A DNA stretch of 64,000 bases from Arthrobotrys musiformis (GCA_036971715.1 JAVHJL010000002.1:2760501-2824500), one strand, 5' to 3'. Positions 47,554 through 60,839 are shown, counted from the first letter of the stretch. Notes: generated from the letters alone by a model not told the origin. Numbers and translations are program-made.

Positions 47554-48233
47554 GAAACCGAAACAAAAAAAGATTAATTTTTTTTCTTTCCGAATTCCCC
47601 GAAAAAGGAAACCGAAAAAAAGCGAAAAAAGGAAAAACGATTTCTTCTTCTCTTCTTCTTTTTATTTTTGTCATGACTTTGCAATTGCTGTCTGTCTTGC
47701 TATCCCCCCCTTCCTTTTTTAGAATACGAGCCCTTCCTGTTTTGTACTGCGCCGCCCCCCGCCGACCTTTTAACTCCTATCAACCCGCTTTCTTGTGGAT
47801 AGCTCAGATAGTATGCTTAGCTAGATGCCCTGGATATAGCTTCTTTCACGAATGAGACGGTATTCCCGAATAATCTAGCCTTCTCCCTATAATACTAAAT
47901 CCCACCTCCTATGCTGTGTTTATAATTTTATGATAAGCGTATTGCAATATATTGTTTTGTTCCCTAGGTCGATTTTATATACTGCTACCCCTGTCCCATG
48001 ATTCCTTAGCCGGGAAGCTAAAGCTAAAGCTTGGAGCTCGTGATATGGCGTAGACAAAGAAAAGCGCGAAACAAACTCCAGACGACACCTCCAACACGCG
48101 ACTTCCTTTTGTTTACCACCTTCCCCCCCTCTATCATCTATCACCCCGCTATCACCCTATCGATTGGAAGGCTTGACGACTGGTACTGGTGGGATTTGGT
48201 AAACTACGATTTGAACGGATTTATATTGGAATT
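47554..48233. other. Intergenic region
   Basis: 3' flank of TPD3 (A-rich and T-rich runs at 47560-47670) and the promoter of the NSE3 gene. No gene recognised. Confidence 0.6.
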
Positions 48234-49537
48234 ATGGTACGAATGTCGCAGGAGGTTACGAGGAAGCGGCAGAGGAGGGTATGTTACTTCCTTCCCTTCA
48301 CTATCTATGCAGTGCTGACGGAATAGTCGCTACGGGAGCCGACTCGAGAACCTACGCCCGAAGAAGAAGAAGAGGAGGAAGAGGAGGAAGAGGAAGAAGA
48401 AGAACCGCCGGTCCGACAGAATAGACGGCAGCAACGTCAAGAAGTCGTAGAACCATCGGACGAAGGCGGACTTCGTGCCCGCCGCGGGAAGACGTCGAAG
48501 CGTCGAAGAAGGGATGAAGACTCCGAAGAAGAAGAACAGGAACAACCGGAGGAAGAAGAAGAAGGGGAAGATACAGGTGGAGAGAAGGGCATCGGACCCG
48601 TCAGTAAACTCGTAAGACTGGCGTTGGCGATGGAATACCAGAAGAAACCGATCCGACGGCAGGATATCACCGAAAAAGGTCCCCCCCACCCCCTCCTTCT
48701 CATGCATAACCCTTCTAGCTAACAAATCCGAAAACCACAGTCCTGGGTCCAAAATTCAAAGGCGACTTCAAACAAATCTTCCAAGAAGCACAGACGGCCT
48801 TAAACCTCGTCTTCGGCTTCACCCTCATCGAACTACCCCCCGTAACTGAGAAAATCTCCCTGGCCCAACAAAGACGTCAAGCCGCCGCCGACGCCCAGCG
48901 CGGCGAATCCACCCCCTCAACCACCACCGTCGACAAGAAAAAAAAAGACACCTCCTCCTCAACATCCTCAAAAAGCTGGCAACTAATCTCAATCCTCCCC
49001 GACAAATTCCGCCTCCCGATCTTAACCTCCCCGCAACTTCCCGACGAACAAACCCTCCTCGGCCTCTCGGCCGCAATAATAACCCTAGTCTACCTCTCCA
49101 ACCGCTCCCTCCCGGAACCCCTCCTAAAACGCCACCTCCGCCGCTTCAACATCGAAGATAAAATCCCAGTAGAAGGAAACCGCGAAAACGGGAAAATAGA
49201 CAACATCCTCGCCAAAATGGTCAAAGACGGCTATCTCGTAAAACTCAAAGATGAAATCGTCCCGGGACAGGAACAAACATTCACATACGTCGTCGGTCCC
49301 AGGGGAAAACTGGAAATGGGCCGTGAGGGCGTCACCAATTTCGTCAGAACCATCTACGAGGGCGTAGACGGCGAACTAGACAACGGATTCGAGCGGAAAG
49401 TCAACAGGGCGATCGGTAAAGACACTGACCAACCTGACGGGAACGAAGAAGAAACAACGGAGCCCGATAGACGTAATAAAGGGAAAGCACCGAGGAGACG
49501 GAGGGATGAAGATGATGAAGACGGTGATTTCGAGTAA
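48234..49537 (+). CDS. NSE3: SMC5/6 complex subunit Nse3 (MAGE domain)
   Basis: MAGE-family winged-helix protein that pairs with the Nse1 ubiquitin ligase and Nse4 kleisin in the SMC5/6 DNA-repair complex. Exons: 48234-48278, 48327-48678, 48741-49537 (397 aa). After a basic start (MVRMSQEVTRKRQRR) comes an acidic Glu-rich linker of about 15 consecutive Glu, more charged sequence, and then the MAGE homology domain: LVRLALAMEYQKKPIRRQDI, VLGPKFKGDFKQIFQEA, LNLVFGFTLIEL, the second winged helix with IITLVYLSNRSLPEPLLKRHL and MVKDGYLVKLKD, and YVVGPRGKLEMG. The C-tail is Asp/Arg-rich. Intron 2 has an unusual GTCCCC donor. The second in-frame ATG (48243) is an equally possible start. Confidence 0.88.
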
Positions 49538-50320
49538 TCACCATCGATACTCTTTGATGACATTGTGGATTTTAGCATTTACGAGGCGTTTTATCGAATA
49601 TGTTTAAACTCTGCATGGATTGCAGAACTGTTGCCTCTCGAAAGGTATCAATTAATACGAACCCATTCACTTGCACTTCTAAACCGTGGGTATCAACAAC
49701 CATCGAATAGTATTCACACCAAAAGTGGTATAGTGTATAGTATACATTAAAAAAAAGTTAATGAGATGGAAAATGGAATCTAAAAACATCTAATATTTCC
49801 AGACCCCAAAACCAACGAGAGGAGTTAATGTAATAATTCCCAACGGACACCCCCAATCAAAGCAATAAAGAAAGAAAGAAGAAAGAAAGGGAAAAAAGAA
49901 AAGCAGTGGTGAAGGTAAGAGCGGGGGGGGAATATCGAGGGACTAAATAACTATAGAATGCTTTTCCATAAAAAGAGATTTTTTTTCCGCTATAAAACTG
50001 CTAGAGTATACAAGAGATAAGGGAAAACGTATGCAAACAAAAAAGACTCGTGAGGCTTCAAAACCAAAGGGTAAAAAAATAGGGGAATATCACAAAAGAA
50101 CCAAGGAAAACCAATAAAGTACCAAAAGTAAAAGACTAATACCCCCAACCGTCTTACCTACTTCATCCTTTCCAAAGTCAAAGACCTCTAGACCAATGAA
50201 ATAGAAACAAAGAGAAGAAAAAATAGATCCACAAAGAAAATGATAAAATAATAAGAGGGGATTAAAAATATGTATAGAAAAGATATCAATCCTCAAGGTC
50301 CAAGATGTAGTCCTTGATCA
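49538..50320. other. Convergent 3' flanks
   Basis: 3' regions of NSE3 (+) and EFR3 (-), rich in A runs (49750-49760, 49860-49910, 50040-50080). No gene recognised. Confidence 0.65.
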
Positions 50321-53300
50321 TTAGTAAGGGGGTCTGAATCCTCCAGCGCTCAACGTGCTGCCGCTTCGCTGCCTGTTACTGCTGGCTGGCACAGACTTGC
50401 CTCTCACGCTTCCGATACCGCTGAGGAGGCTCTTAACGTCAACGCCACTGGTTCCGGAATGACCACCTGGAGACCCGCCTTGTTGGATCCTGACGGCCCC
50501 GGGGGTTGGGCTTCCCGCATTACTGCTGAGGACACTACCTATCGGAGTTGTCACTGGGCTGCGATTATTATTCGCGCTCAGGCTCCTTGGTGGTATCGCA
50601 GCGGTAATAGTGGGGCTAGCCGTTGGCTCCGGGGTCCGTCTAATCTCTCCTGCGACATTGGCAGTTGGCGGAGAGTACTGGGCTGTAGTGCCGGTCTCCC
50701 ACCATGCCTTTTGGGGAGGGCCGCCGGAGGAAGAGGTGAGTACGAGTTCAATTTGTGGGGCGCCAGTGGGGCTAGTGGTGGCAGTTGCTTCTTTCGAAGG
50801 GGTGTTAGGCGTGGCTTCGTCCCAGAAAGAGAAGGAAGAGAGGCCATCATCCTTCTTTGGGGCCGCTGCACTTCCATTCTCCGTTGACTTCTGAGGAGTT
50901 GACGGGGCTGGTGGTGTTAATGGTGTCAATGGATATTCGCCGGGCATGTGCAACTGGGCTTGCGGCTGGAAGAATCCGGGCAGCGGTGGAACGGGTGGCT
51001 TATGCTCCTTAGCATCAGAGCCGGGAATAGGACTCGAACCCTTCCTTTCTGCGCTTCGACTTCTGGTGCTATTTTTTCGCTTTGCACCGACTGCAGGGCT
51101 TTCCTTTCCTGCGTGAACACTGTTGTCATCTGACGAGCTGCCGATATAGCTACCGACGTCCATCATGCTTTCGCTGCTATCGCTCTGGCCTCCCATACTG
51201 CCCCTGTTGAACTTGATGTTCCCGTTCTGGGTCGTTGGACGACTCGCACCAGGTCGAGACACACCCGTGAGGACCAACTTCAATTCGTTGGCCCTCAGCG
51301 TGCTTTCCCTGCTGCTGCTAGATCTAGTAGCCGAGACATTGGTATTCGAACGGTTGGCTCTACCGAACCGCTCCTCCTGTCCGGCTTTGAACTTTTCGAG
51401 ATTTCCAGTCTGGGGGCGGCTGGAAGGCCGACTTGGGCTGCGATGATGGGTATCCCGTCCGGATGTATGCGTGCTCCTTCTGTCGCCATTGATAGGCAGG
51501 AAACTTCTGATCGTGGTGCTGGTCCCATGGGTTCCCATTCCAGCCCGGCTCTCCGCCAAGCTCGTCTGTCGGCTAGAATGAGCTTCAATACTCGCCATCA
51601 CAGACTCTTTGCTCCAAGTCGCCCCGTCCATAAACATTTCCCTGATTTTCGCCGGGAACTCCGCATTACTCTCCGTGGCGATTGCGTGCATTACTAATTC
51701 TGCAATATCCATATAATCTTCACGAGGAAGCAGCACCCCTTCGGCAAGTGTCTCAGGGTACGCATGTTTCTCATCAAATACATCGATAACCTGGTCTTCC
51801 TCACGTGGTACCTTGAGAGGCATAAACCACTTTCCAGAGTTTTGTCGCTCGCTGATCATATCTAGTGTATCCTGACGGAGAGGTTCGATTGCCCAAGTAT
51901 CCGATATGGAGTAGATATACGCTAGGACCAAACTCTTGACAGCAATCTTTTCCTTGGCACTTTCCAGTGTCCCGGCTTCCTCGTCGAGACGATAGATCAT
52001 TGGTAGTCCGGAAATAATGGCTGGCAAACCCATTTTTCGTACGAGGAGATCAAGAAGCTTGTAGATGCCAACAACATCGACAGCTCTTGTTGCATGCGCT
52101 AGGACTGTCTCAAAGGCTGATACGTGGAGGAGTTTTAGGAAGGAGCTGTTTACGAGCTTCATCGCCCTATGAGTGAGGCTAAGACTATTAATCTCGACGA
52201 GGGCGGTGCTAATATCGCTCGGGCTATTGGGTCTGTCGATCTCGAGGGAGAAGTAGGTTGAGATGCTATCTATGTAGGCCTTTCGAACGCCCTTCTCCTC
52301 CTCACGAAGCAACCAATGTGTCCCCTCCCATACGCTAAGGGGTACAGTGTTCCGCCCTATAGATTGACTGGAGGTCCGCTGGTTTGAAACGCTGAGAAGG
52401 TCCCGTACGGACTTTAAGGCTATGGCACGTGCGGTATCGAAACTGAAGAAATCATCCACGTGGGGCTGTTCTGAGATATTAGACACGGCACCAGCAACCT
52501 CTGGGTCAGTTGTAAGAGGAGCTGAAGGAGATGGCTTCAGCCTCAGCAAAACTTCGCCGGCAATATCCGAGATCTGATCCGTATAGTATATATGGGTTCC
52601 GAGATCTGCGATACATTTGCGCAGCCTATGGAGTAAATCCCTTCGGGCCGACGACGGGGACTTGACTACTTCCGTAATGGTAGCAGTGATGGCAAATATA
52701 GCGGCGGTGGTGAGCGAAGGGCTGGCTGTGGGTGGCGGCTTCTCCAATGCCTTTGGGGAACTCGGCGGCGTCGGCTTCGTCTCGAGTTGCAAAAGCTGTA
52801 GGATCTTCGCGATAATGGAGAGGAGAACATCCATCACACTCAAGCCGACAAGGTTTACCGTAGACGACAGGAGCCATGAAATTAGTTGCGCATATATAAG
52901 TTGCTTGTGTAGATCAGATTCCGTCATAGGGCAGGCAACTAGGGTCTCGAGAGTCTCCACAAGAATTAGGAATCGTGATTGTGTAGGCGCCCATTTCGCG
53001 ACCATTTCTATAAGGCTCGTAGTCCACGCTTCCAAAACATTTGGTTTCGAGGTGATGTAATGAAGAATTGCCCTTGTGGCACACCGGATTTGTGCAGGAT
53101 TGTTACCCTCGAATATTGCCTTCAGGCTTTGTAAGGCTAGAAATTCAATGTCCTGCTGGTCAAGTTTATCGGCGTCGGCGGCAGTGTTTGCCATGGCGCC
53201 GTCAATGGTTCCTATCGAGGTCCGGGGTAGACCGGCTGTGTTGTTGCCCTTCTCTTCATTCGTCTCGACGGTTGTGATACGGTACTGCATCTCGTCGAGG

Positions 53301-54019
53301 TGTTCGTCATCCTCGGTATATATGTTCTGAAGAATGACCGGAATTACGATAGCCAGCTGCTGTTTCGCATTGGCGGATGAGAGGGCCTCCGAGGAGCAAA
53401 CGCTCCGGACTGCCTTTAACCCCGCCAACCTCCATCTTATCTCGTGACCGGCGGCCGGGTTGGAGGCTAGGTCGGCGTAAAGTCGAATGACTTCCTCGAA
53501 CAACTTGACGTAAAACTCATCGGAAGCTAGGTTGGCTCCATCGTGGTGAGAGCAAAAGGCATCCCAGGTGGGTAACGTTTCCTCAATCAGTGCGATGTCT
53601 TTGGATGTTATTACGGTTTTGAGGATTGTGAGAATGTTCCAGGCGTAGAGGTTGAGATCCCGGGGACACTTGTCGATCAAGGCTCGGCATATTTCGAGGG
53701 TTACTCGGACATTTCTACATTTAAGATTCGGTATCAGTGATGCTTTACGGAATAAATTGGAGGCATTGTGCAATAGAGAAATTAATTACCCTGTCCGTCG
53801 TTTGTAGACATCACGAACAGTTCTCCGTTCGAGAAAGGCGCCGACTTTCTGAAGTTTACTCCGTCGGGTCGAGACGTAATATAGAAGATAGGATAGTTCG
53901 GAACCGTTGGGTTTGATCTCGACGGCGCCTTTCTGGAATTTGGGGTAGACTTTTAGGATAAGAATCTGGTGCTTTGGGCGACACATATTCGGAACAGGAA
54001 CATCCATGTAAGCCGACAT
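50321..54019 (-). CDS. EFR3: EFR3 plasma-membrane scaffold for PI 4-kinase
   Basis: Membrane anchor that, with Ypp1, recruits the Stt4 phosphatidylinositol 4-kinase to PIK patches. Exons: 54019-53790 and 53714-50321 (1207 aa). The N-terminus is diagnostic: NMCRPKHQILILKVYPKFQKG, with Cys13 a plausible palmitoylation site by family analogy, then LSYLLYYVSTRRSKLQKVGAFL and NVRVTLEICRALIDKCPRDL. The first 700 or so residues are helical ARM/HEAT-like. The C-terminal 450 are Ser/Pro/Thr-rich and probably disordered. The single intron sits early (junction RRTG-NVRV), and the second exon is 3.4 kb uninterrupted. Confidence 0.92.
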
Positions 54020-55709
54020 CCCTGGAGGCTAAGAAGGAGAAGGTGGGAGGAAAGGGAGGGCCGGAAAGAGAGGAGAAGAGGGAATCGGTTGATGAAGCCG
54101 TCGAGCTCGCTATCGGTGATTTACAGCCATAGATTGAAGCTAGTCGACGACGTAGAACGCGTGCTAGAATGGTGGGAGGTGGTGGTGGTGGAGGTGGTGG
54201 TAGATGTTGAGAGGGAAATTGGTCGGATGACGTCCCGCAGCACCCGGCAGGTGATTACTGAGGGAACAATTAAAGGCCCAACAGAAAAACAATTGGGCCA
54301 ACGACCAGCGATGCTGTTCCCGTCGATGGTGAAAAAGGCGATGGGATGGGAAAGGGAGAAGAGAAGAGAAGAGAAGAGGGAAGAGAGATGATGGTGGTGA
54401 TGTGTGGTAATGTGTGGTGATGTGGTGGTGGGTGGTGACGATGAAGGGGTGAGGGAAAAGGGAAAAGAAAAAGGATGAGGCTGAATCTCAGAGAGATATT
54501 GTTTGTAACTCTCACAACCAGCACTTCATTCACTCCGAACGAGCGAGCGAGCGAACGGGCAAAGAAATTTTAAAAAAAAGATGGTGTGGCCGTTTAATTA
54601 AAGAGAGAAGTGCCAGCCAGCGAACGGCAATTTTATTTTATTTTATCTTTCGCCTGTGGAAGTGCCAGCACACCAAATGGATTATCGTACAGTCACTTTA
54701 ACTACTTCAGTAAAATCGTGAATAAGCATACCGTGTACACGATGACATGACATGGGCCATGGCCATGGGCTGGGACTGGACTGGCTGCAGTGCGCCGGCT
54801 GTGACTGTGACTAGCACTCTGACCATACCAGATAGTCCCGCCATTGGCACCCGGCAGACAAACAAACGTGGACATAACATTATACTGCAACTGTGTGCGT
54901 GCATTGACTTATGGTTCACGACGGGTGGATGAATGGAACGATCGATTGAATAATCGTCGATGGATTACTTTACTGTTCTCGGGAGGTCCCAATATAATGG
55001 CCTCTTCTTTTTGGCATTTGACACCTAATTAAGCTACGGACCAGGCCAGGCATGCGACAGCAATTAATGTTTAATATCAATATTAATACGGAATCGATAT
55101 CGTCCGTTCTATTATAATTACCACATGGGCGGGGTGGAGGTCGTGGAGGGTGGAGGTGGCCATCCCACGCAATTGATCCCGACCTCCTCGATCCTCTCCA
55201 GCTTCTCCCCCTCATTTGCGTCCATTCCTTCCATTCAATTCGTTTCGTTTTGGGGGGGCCGATTTCGAATTCAGGTACCTGGACGTTCTTGGGTCGCACA
55301 TACCTGCCCGACGGAGCTACTTACATGCTTCCATACATTTGACTGATTGGTTTGACAGGTTTGACCGTAATGCCGTACCTTGATTAGAAAAGGTGGCGGC
55401 GGTCTTAGTTCTCCGTTCCGAGGAGAGCCGGAGGGTCCAGTTCGCCGTGCCCTGCCATGTTTTGTTGATAGGCTTAACCTTCCCGGTCGTTCGTTTCTGC
55501 CTGCCGCATTCTTCCATATTACAATCGAATCCCTTGCTTGGGAAAGGCTGTGGCATTTTGTGCCCCTCCAACGCAATTCTCGGCTTCCCCACCATGAAAC
55601 AATAATACTTTTTTGTGTCTATATATATAGGTACGCATGATCATGAGGGAGCGGCGGAGAAAGGAGGAATAGGGATGATGGGGGACACGGTGGATCCGCA
55701 TGCGAAGAA
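54020..55709. other. Intergenic region, no gene seen
   Basis: 1.7 kb holding the EFR3 promoter and the MYND gene 3' flank. Repetitive GGTGGT and GATGTG tracts at 54178-54205 and 54390-54440, GAGAAGAGAAG at 54355-54385, GAGC repeats near 54540. Several small open frames lack domains. Confidence 0.55.
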
Positions 55710-56921
55710 TCAACTGCCATGGTTCTGCAAAGCATCGCTTCTCGCCGTCGTTAATCGGCTGACTTCCTGCCAAACTTTTACCCAGCCTAGTCCACCCGAA
55801 GGCCCCTTCGCGTAAAGCGGCTCTCTTTCGAAGAAATCCGTGAGAAATCGAAAAGCAGAGGTATCGTCTTGGAGCAGTCGGCGGAAGACACTTAAATCCT
55901 CAAGTGTGTACCCTGGAGTGCTTCGGAACGTGCTCCTTTCCCTTAGTGTTCCAACGTTTCCGTATATTATTCCCGATTTCACACCGAGTATCAACTGCTC
56001 CCAGAAGTCACTGTTCGAGTAGCACGACGCTTTCAGGACATAATCTTGGTGCCGTCTCAACTCTTCCAGTACCTTTTCGGCTCTGCCGTGGAGTACTTTC
56101 CTGTTCCCGATCATCACTTGGCTGTCGAAAAGATACCCTCGGATTATCTCGACGGTGTCGTAGTTTAGTTTTCGCCTGAGGGATGGTGCGATGGTACGAT
56201 CGAATTGTACCGCATTCTCAAGGTCGTCAATCCACACTTTCAGCACCAAAACTAGCCCAACCATTGATTTGGGAGGAGGCATAGGTGACCAGAGTACCCA
56301 TTGTTTCAGGTCTTCGAAAACATCGCATCCGGGCTCCTCCCTCCCTATAACCTTGTGTGCTTCCGTGTGGAGTTTCTGCATCCCCGCAGGGAGATTATCA
56401 TCATTCAGCATTCCCCGTGGCCCATAAACCTCGAGTCTACGCTCGATCGATAGTAGGTTGTAACATATCCCATCAGCGCCCATTCTTAGTAATGTCGGCA
56501 CGAAAAGGACTGGAGAAGTCAGCCGATCGCGGGCGAGCATTCGCATTTGCTCGATTGCCAGTGCGAGGGATGCGTGAGTATTTTGTTTGATAAAGATATT
56601 GATCAAACTACTTCGCAAGCAATTTTCTAGCGACGAGGCCGATACTCCATGGTTAAAGTTCACAGGGAATACACTGTCGACAGGAACCATGGCGTGTATG
56701 GGGTCGTTCTGCTGTAGAATATAGTGGGCCGGAAGCTCCTCGCATTGCCGGACTAGAGATATGCGTTCCCAGATCCTAGAACATAAAGGCCCATGTCGTT
56801 TGGCATCCTTGGTTTCGTGAGCCACGCTGCAATATTGGACTGCAGAACATTTCCCACAACTAAAGAGGTTGGATATGGCCCCGCATGTATTGCATGCTGG
56901 CTGGAGCCGTTTGGCAGGCAT
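55710..56921 (-). CDS. MYND zinc-finger protein of unknown function
   Basis: Single-exon, 403 aa from the Met at 56921 (MPAKRLQPACNTCG); an in-frame upstream Met at 57056 would add 45 residues, mostly hydrophobic, and is less likely. The N-terminus is a MYND finger with ligands Cys10, Cys13, Cys22, Cys25, Cys31, His35, His43, Cys47. Canonical MYND has Cys at the sixth position (C-X3-C after YC); here it is His35. MYND fingers bind Pro-rich peptides. The remaining 350 residues are mostly helical with no domain I recognise, and there is no SET domain. Divergent from the SLS1-like gene. Function unknown. Confidence 0.85.
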   Translation of the reverse strand: MPAKRLQPACNTCGAISNLFSCGKCSAVQYCSVAHETKDAKRHGPLCSRIWERISLVRQCEELPAHYILQQNDPIHAMVPVDSVFPVNFNHGVSASSLENCLRSSLINIFIKQNTHASLALAIEQMRMLARDRLTSPVLFVPTLLRMGADGICYNLLSIERRLEVYGPRGMLNDDNLPAGMQKLHTEAHKVIGREEPGCDVFEDLKQWVLWSPMPPPKSMVGLVLVLKVWIDDLENAVQFDRTIAPSLRRKLNYDTVEIIRGYLFDSQVMIGNRKVLHGRAEKVLEELRRHQDYVLKASCYSNSDFWEQLILGVKSGIIYGNVGTLRERSTFRSTPGYTLEDLSVFRRLLQDDTSAFRFLTDFFEREPLYAKGPSGGLGWVKVWQEVSRLTTARSDALQNHGS

Positions 56922-57702
56922 TTTCTTGATTGGCCTCAAGGCAGCTGCAGCCTCGGGATCCTTGGATTTCCAGAGGATATTGAGTATATTGGTCAATATT
57001 AGTCGGGAATTAAGAATGATAAATTTTATTTTGAAGAGAATGTATTGAAAGAACATCGATGTACTAAACTAAGTACGTAAGATGTATAAAGGTCAGCTAG
57101 TTGTTGCATGTTGAAAGATAGAGCTTTCAGGATTCAACAGTGGACGTTATGACATATGACCGCAGACGCGTACGTACTATGGTCAAGCTCACATTGAGGG
57201 AATAGATTAGTTGAATGTTGTCCAACTTACATTACTGAGTCGGAAGCAGGGCTTCTAGGGGCATAATAGGTACTTCGGGATCACCACGGCTTCCATATGC
57301 CGCTATCGACTTATCCCTTGCATTCCGTCCGACAATCGATGAATCACCACGGCCTCCAAAAGGTTGAGGGGAACAGCTGCTGAAGACAGGTCAGAGATGT
57401 GTTGGATGTGGTGGGAAACGCCAAGCCCTTCGCGTCGATTGCCGCTTTTGGAAACCACAGCGATTTTTTGAAATTCTTGTGCGACACAGTTCGAACTTCT
57501 CGACTTCATTCAAACCTCCAACCTTTCCAAACTTCAATCTTTTTTTCCCAGAATAATTGAAAGTCGGCCTTATTCCTCCTCGATATCTCAATTCCAGTGG
57601 ATTACACAGCATCTTTCGAAACTACAATAATACATCAGCCAAAGGAACAGAACAACGGCTGCGCATGACCTGCTGCAGATGTTAGAGTAATCCCGGCTCG
57701 TT
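56922..57702. promoter_or_regulatory. Divergent promoter region of the MYND and SLS1-like genes
   Basis: 781 bp between two divergent starts. It includes an AT-rich segment next to the MYND start (56980-57120). The SLS1 side is pyrimidine-rich at 57490-57600. No specific site claimed. Confidence 0.45.
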
Positions 57703-60700
57703 ATGCCCCTCCGCTGTCCCGCTGGAGCGACTCGAGCAGCTCCATTCGCCTCATACACCTCGTCGCTCACATCTCGCCGGATACCCCTCCGAATATGCTC
57801 CTCATGTCGAGCTCGTCTTTCCTTCCGTGGACTGTCGACACAGTCGGATAGCCGGCGGCCTACTTCCCTTCGATACCAACTTTTGGCAGATAACCTGCCA
57901 CCCCGATCCCACAAATATGGCTTCCAGTACCCCGCTACTGCTGTGGCATATTATGCCACAGCTACCTCGGAGACCAAGCCGCCTAGGAAGATTAATGAGG
58001 GGCTCAATCCTAGACTCGTTATCCTCGGAACTCCAGCCCAACGTCGAAGCGTCAACCCTTTAGCACTCGACCCCGTGGATAAAGACCAACTCGACGGTCT
58101 CACGCGGGCCCTGCAAACTTTCGAATACAAGGTCGAGGAGGCGGAGGTATCCAACGAGATTCTGTTATTCAAACCGGAAAGTCTACGGGTCTCGAAATCG
58201 AGATTCGAGCAGGTGCTCAAGGACCTCGACACCGCCTTTTTGGGACCTCAAGTCAAGGACTACCTTTCGACGACAAACGTAGATATCGCTGGTGGGGTAT
58301 CGAAACTTAGGAAGGCACAGGCTCTCAATCTTGTCATGCGACAGGTCTGGGGAGTCCAGATAGACGAGGAGATTGCAGCGGAAATGGACGTTATCAGAGA
58401 GAAGGAACTCAAATTCGAGAGAATGCACCTTTTCTTTATGATGATGGAAGGTAACCAAACTTCTTATACCCCCCTCGAACCTCAAAGGGACCTCTAACGA
58501 TTGCGATATTAGGCGGAGACATGCTTCAGAAACTTGCAAGTCGCAACCGTACTCGTATTATCCTCAACTCGAACTCCAATACCGTTGTTCTTAAGGGTAC
58601 GAAGGCCAGGATCGAACACGTTGAACACCAGTTACGAGGTCTCCCATTACGGATCATCGATGATGAAATTGATATCTCCGCTCTACTGAGAGTGGGCAAT
58701 GTCACTGAAACATACATACCCAGTATATCACGGCTCACATCCGTCTTCTTAGAGATCAAGGATAAAAAGGTACTGCCCGCGCCTTTGTCGATTCATATCA
58801 AGTTGGCTAATTAACCTTCTCTCGAATAGCTTACGCTACACGGTCTTAGGCCGTACGGTCCAAGAGATATACTAGACGCAAAACGTCTCCTTTTCAACTC
58901 GACCGATCTCCACTTCCGACAAATGTACAGCTTACTCGGCGAAACTAAACTCAATACTTCACTAACAGGAGCTCTATACCCCGTCGCCGAGGACCAAACA
59001 TTACCGTGGCTGTATCGTGGCCGGGAATGGTGCCGCTGGCGCAGCATACGGACGCCCAAGTCGAAGACAGAATCAGTCGAAGATGGCCTCCCGCCAACCA
59101 TTTCTTCACCATTATTGAACCCCGCCCGCGGCGATAAAGTAGGCTACAACGACATCCGATCCCTCCTCGACTCTTTCTCAACAACCACCCCACCCGCCGA
59201 AACCGCCAAAGAACCCGATACACCCACAGAACCCATCGACGAAGCAGTAGAAGAGTCGGAACCAACCCCCACCACCGTTCCACCTCACATCCCCCCCGGC
59301 GCCGAAATCCAAACCAACTACCGCGCAGTCCTAGGCCAAATCCTCCACTCCTCCCCAACCCTCCCCCAAACCCGTGAACAGAAATCCCTCAGCGACCTCT
59401 TCGCCTCAAACCCCTCCCACGTCCTCTGCAACTCCGTCCCCAAAATCCTCGACTTCCTATCAACCCTAAACCCCGTAACCTTCAAATACGACTTCAAAAT
59501 CCTCCTAAAATTCTCACCATCACCATGGAAACATCCCAAAAACTTCGAACTCCTCCCACCCGTGGAAATGGAACTACAGATAAAACCGGACACGAACGAG
59601 CTGCAAGCCCTCAAAGTCGGAGCGGTGGAGAGCCACAGCATCGTAGACGTCCTAATGCCACGGAACGCATGCGATTTAAGATTCACAAAGAGAACATTGG
59701 CAAGAGTCGAAGGCAAGACCAAGAAGATAAAAAACTACATCCGCGCCGCGAAATTGGACGTATTGGGCGAAGATAGACTGGAAGCCGGGGAAGTGCTGGA
59801 GTTCAATCTACCCAGGTGGATGGTGAAGGATGCGGAAAAGGTGGCACCGCTGGATGAAGGCGATAGCGACCCTAACGCGAGATCGAATTATGATGTGTTC
59901 TCCACGATGGAGAACCCGCTGGAGGTAGTACCCGTTCACTACTTCTTCACAGGACTAGAGACAAGGTCTTCGACTACATTTGATTTCGATGGGTCGGCGT
60001 TAGTGTACACCAAGATCGAGGCCGGTGCATCCGGCGGCAGTTACGACGAAGTAGTCCTCGAATGCTCGAAGCAGGAAATCGAATACCTCACCCCTCTCGA
60101 ACAGCAAACCATCGGCAGGGAAGACGAAATAGAGGAAGAAAAAAGAAGGAAGGAGGAAATCCAACGAATTCAGGAGTTCGAGGCGAGGGAACAGGACGAG
60201 GTCGAAAGGCAGATGATAGCTCAGGACCAATACGCTTGGGATGTCCAAAACCCAATATTTACAACCGGGAGTGCGAAGATGAAGAAGTTGGATAAGAAGG
60301 AAAGAAAAGCTTTGAAGGCGGAGGAATTTGAGAAAGAAGGTTTGGCCCAGGAGCAGCAGGCCCAACCAGCGGACGACGGTTTGGAGATTGAGGGAAATCC
60401 AGGATCTGAAGTCGAGGGCGTGAACGAGCCCACCGCGACTGCCGACCTGGAAACAATGACAGAAGCAACCGCCGAATCCGAGGTAGCAGCAAATCCCACC
60501 GAGACACCAGCCTTAGAAGGAACCGAAGTTCCACAGGCGGGCCCGGAAACCCTAGGCGGTGAAGCAGAAGAACTCAGCGAAACCGAACAAGTCAAAGCCG
60601 ACAAGCAACCTACCGGCCTAGAGTTCCTCTACGGAGAAGAAGACGAAACCGAGACATACCAATCCCAAGATTCCATCGAAGAACCTTCAAAGTCCGAGTC

Positions 60701-60839
60701 AACAAAACTCGAAGACGAAGATACAGAGTTCATATCCGACACTGTATTCCAGCGATTCGTCCACACTGCAAGGAAATTGGTCGAGGCCGTGGAAACCACA
60801 GAGCCCGATCACGAGCGGGTTACGCCAAAGAAGCTGTAA
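57703..60839 (+). CDS. Mitochondrial inner-membrane-bound regulator, SLS1-like
   Basis: Exons: 57703-58450, 58513-58769, 58830-60839 (1004 aa). An Arg/Ser-rich N-terminus lacking acidic residues (MPLRCPAGATRAAPF; TSRRIPLRICSSCRARLSFR) is a mitochondrial presequence. The central part matches the fungal SLS family that couples mitochondrial transcription to translation at the inner membrane: SLRVSKSRFEQVLKDLD, KLRKAQALNLVMRQVWGV, a KH-like stretch (RTRIILNSNSNTVVLKGTKA) and LTLHGLRPYGPRDILDAKR. The C-terminal third contains FKYDFKILLKFSPSPWKHP and MPRNACDLRFTKRTLARV, then a coiled, highly acidic tail. Family assignment is inferred from these blocks; membrane topology is not obvious from sequence. 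Divergent from the MYND gene. Confidence 0.8.

Noticed and set aside
51030..51048. tRNA B-box-like GGTTCGAGTCC on the minus strand
   Set aside because: It lies inside the EFR3 coding sequence and has no matching A box or cloverleaf.
56922..57056. Longer start for the MYND protein at 57056
   Set aside because: It adds a hydrophobic leader unlike MYND proteins, whose finger normally starts close to the N-terminus; not fully excluded.
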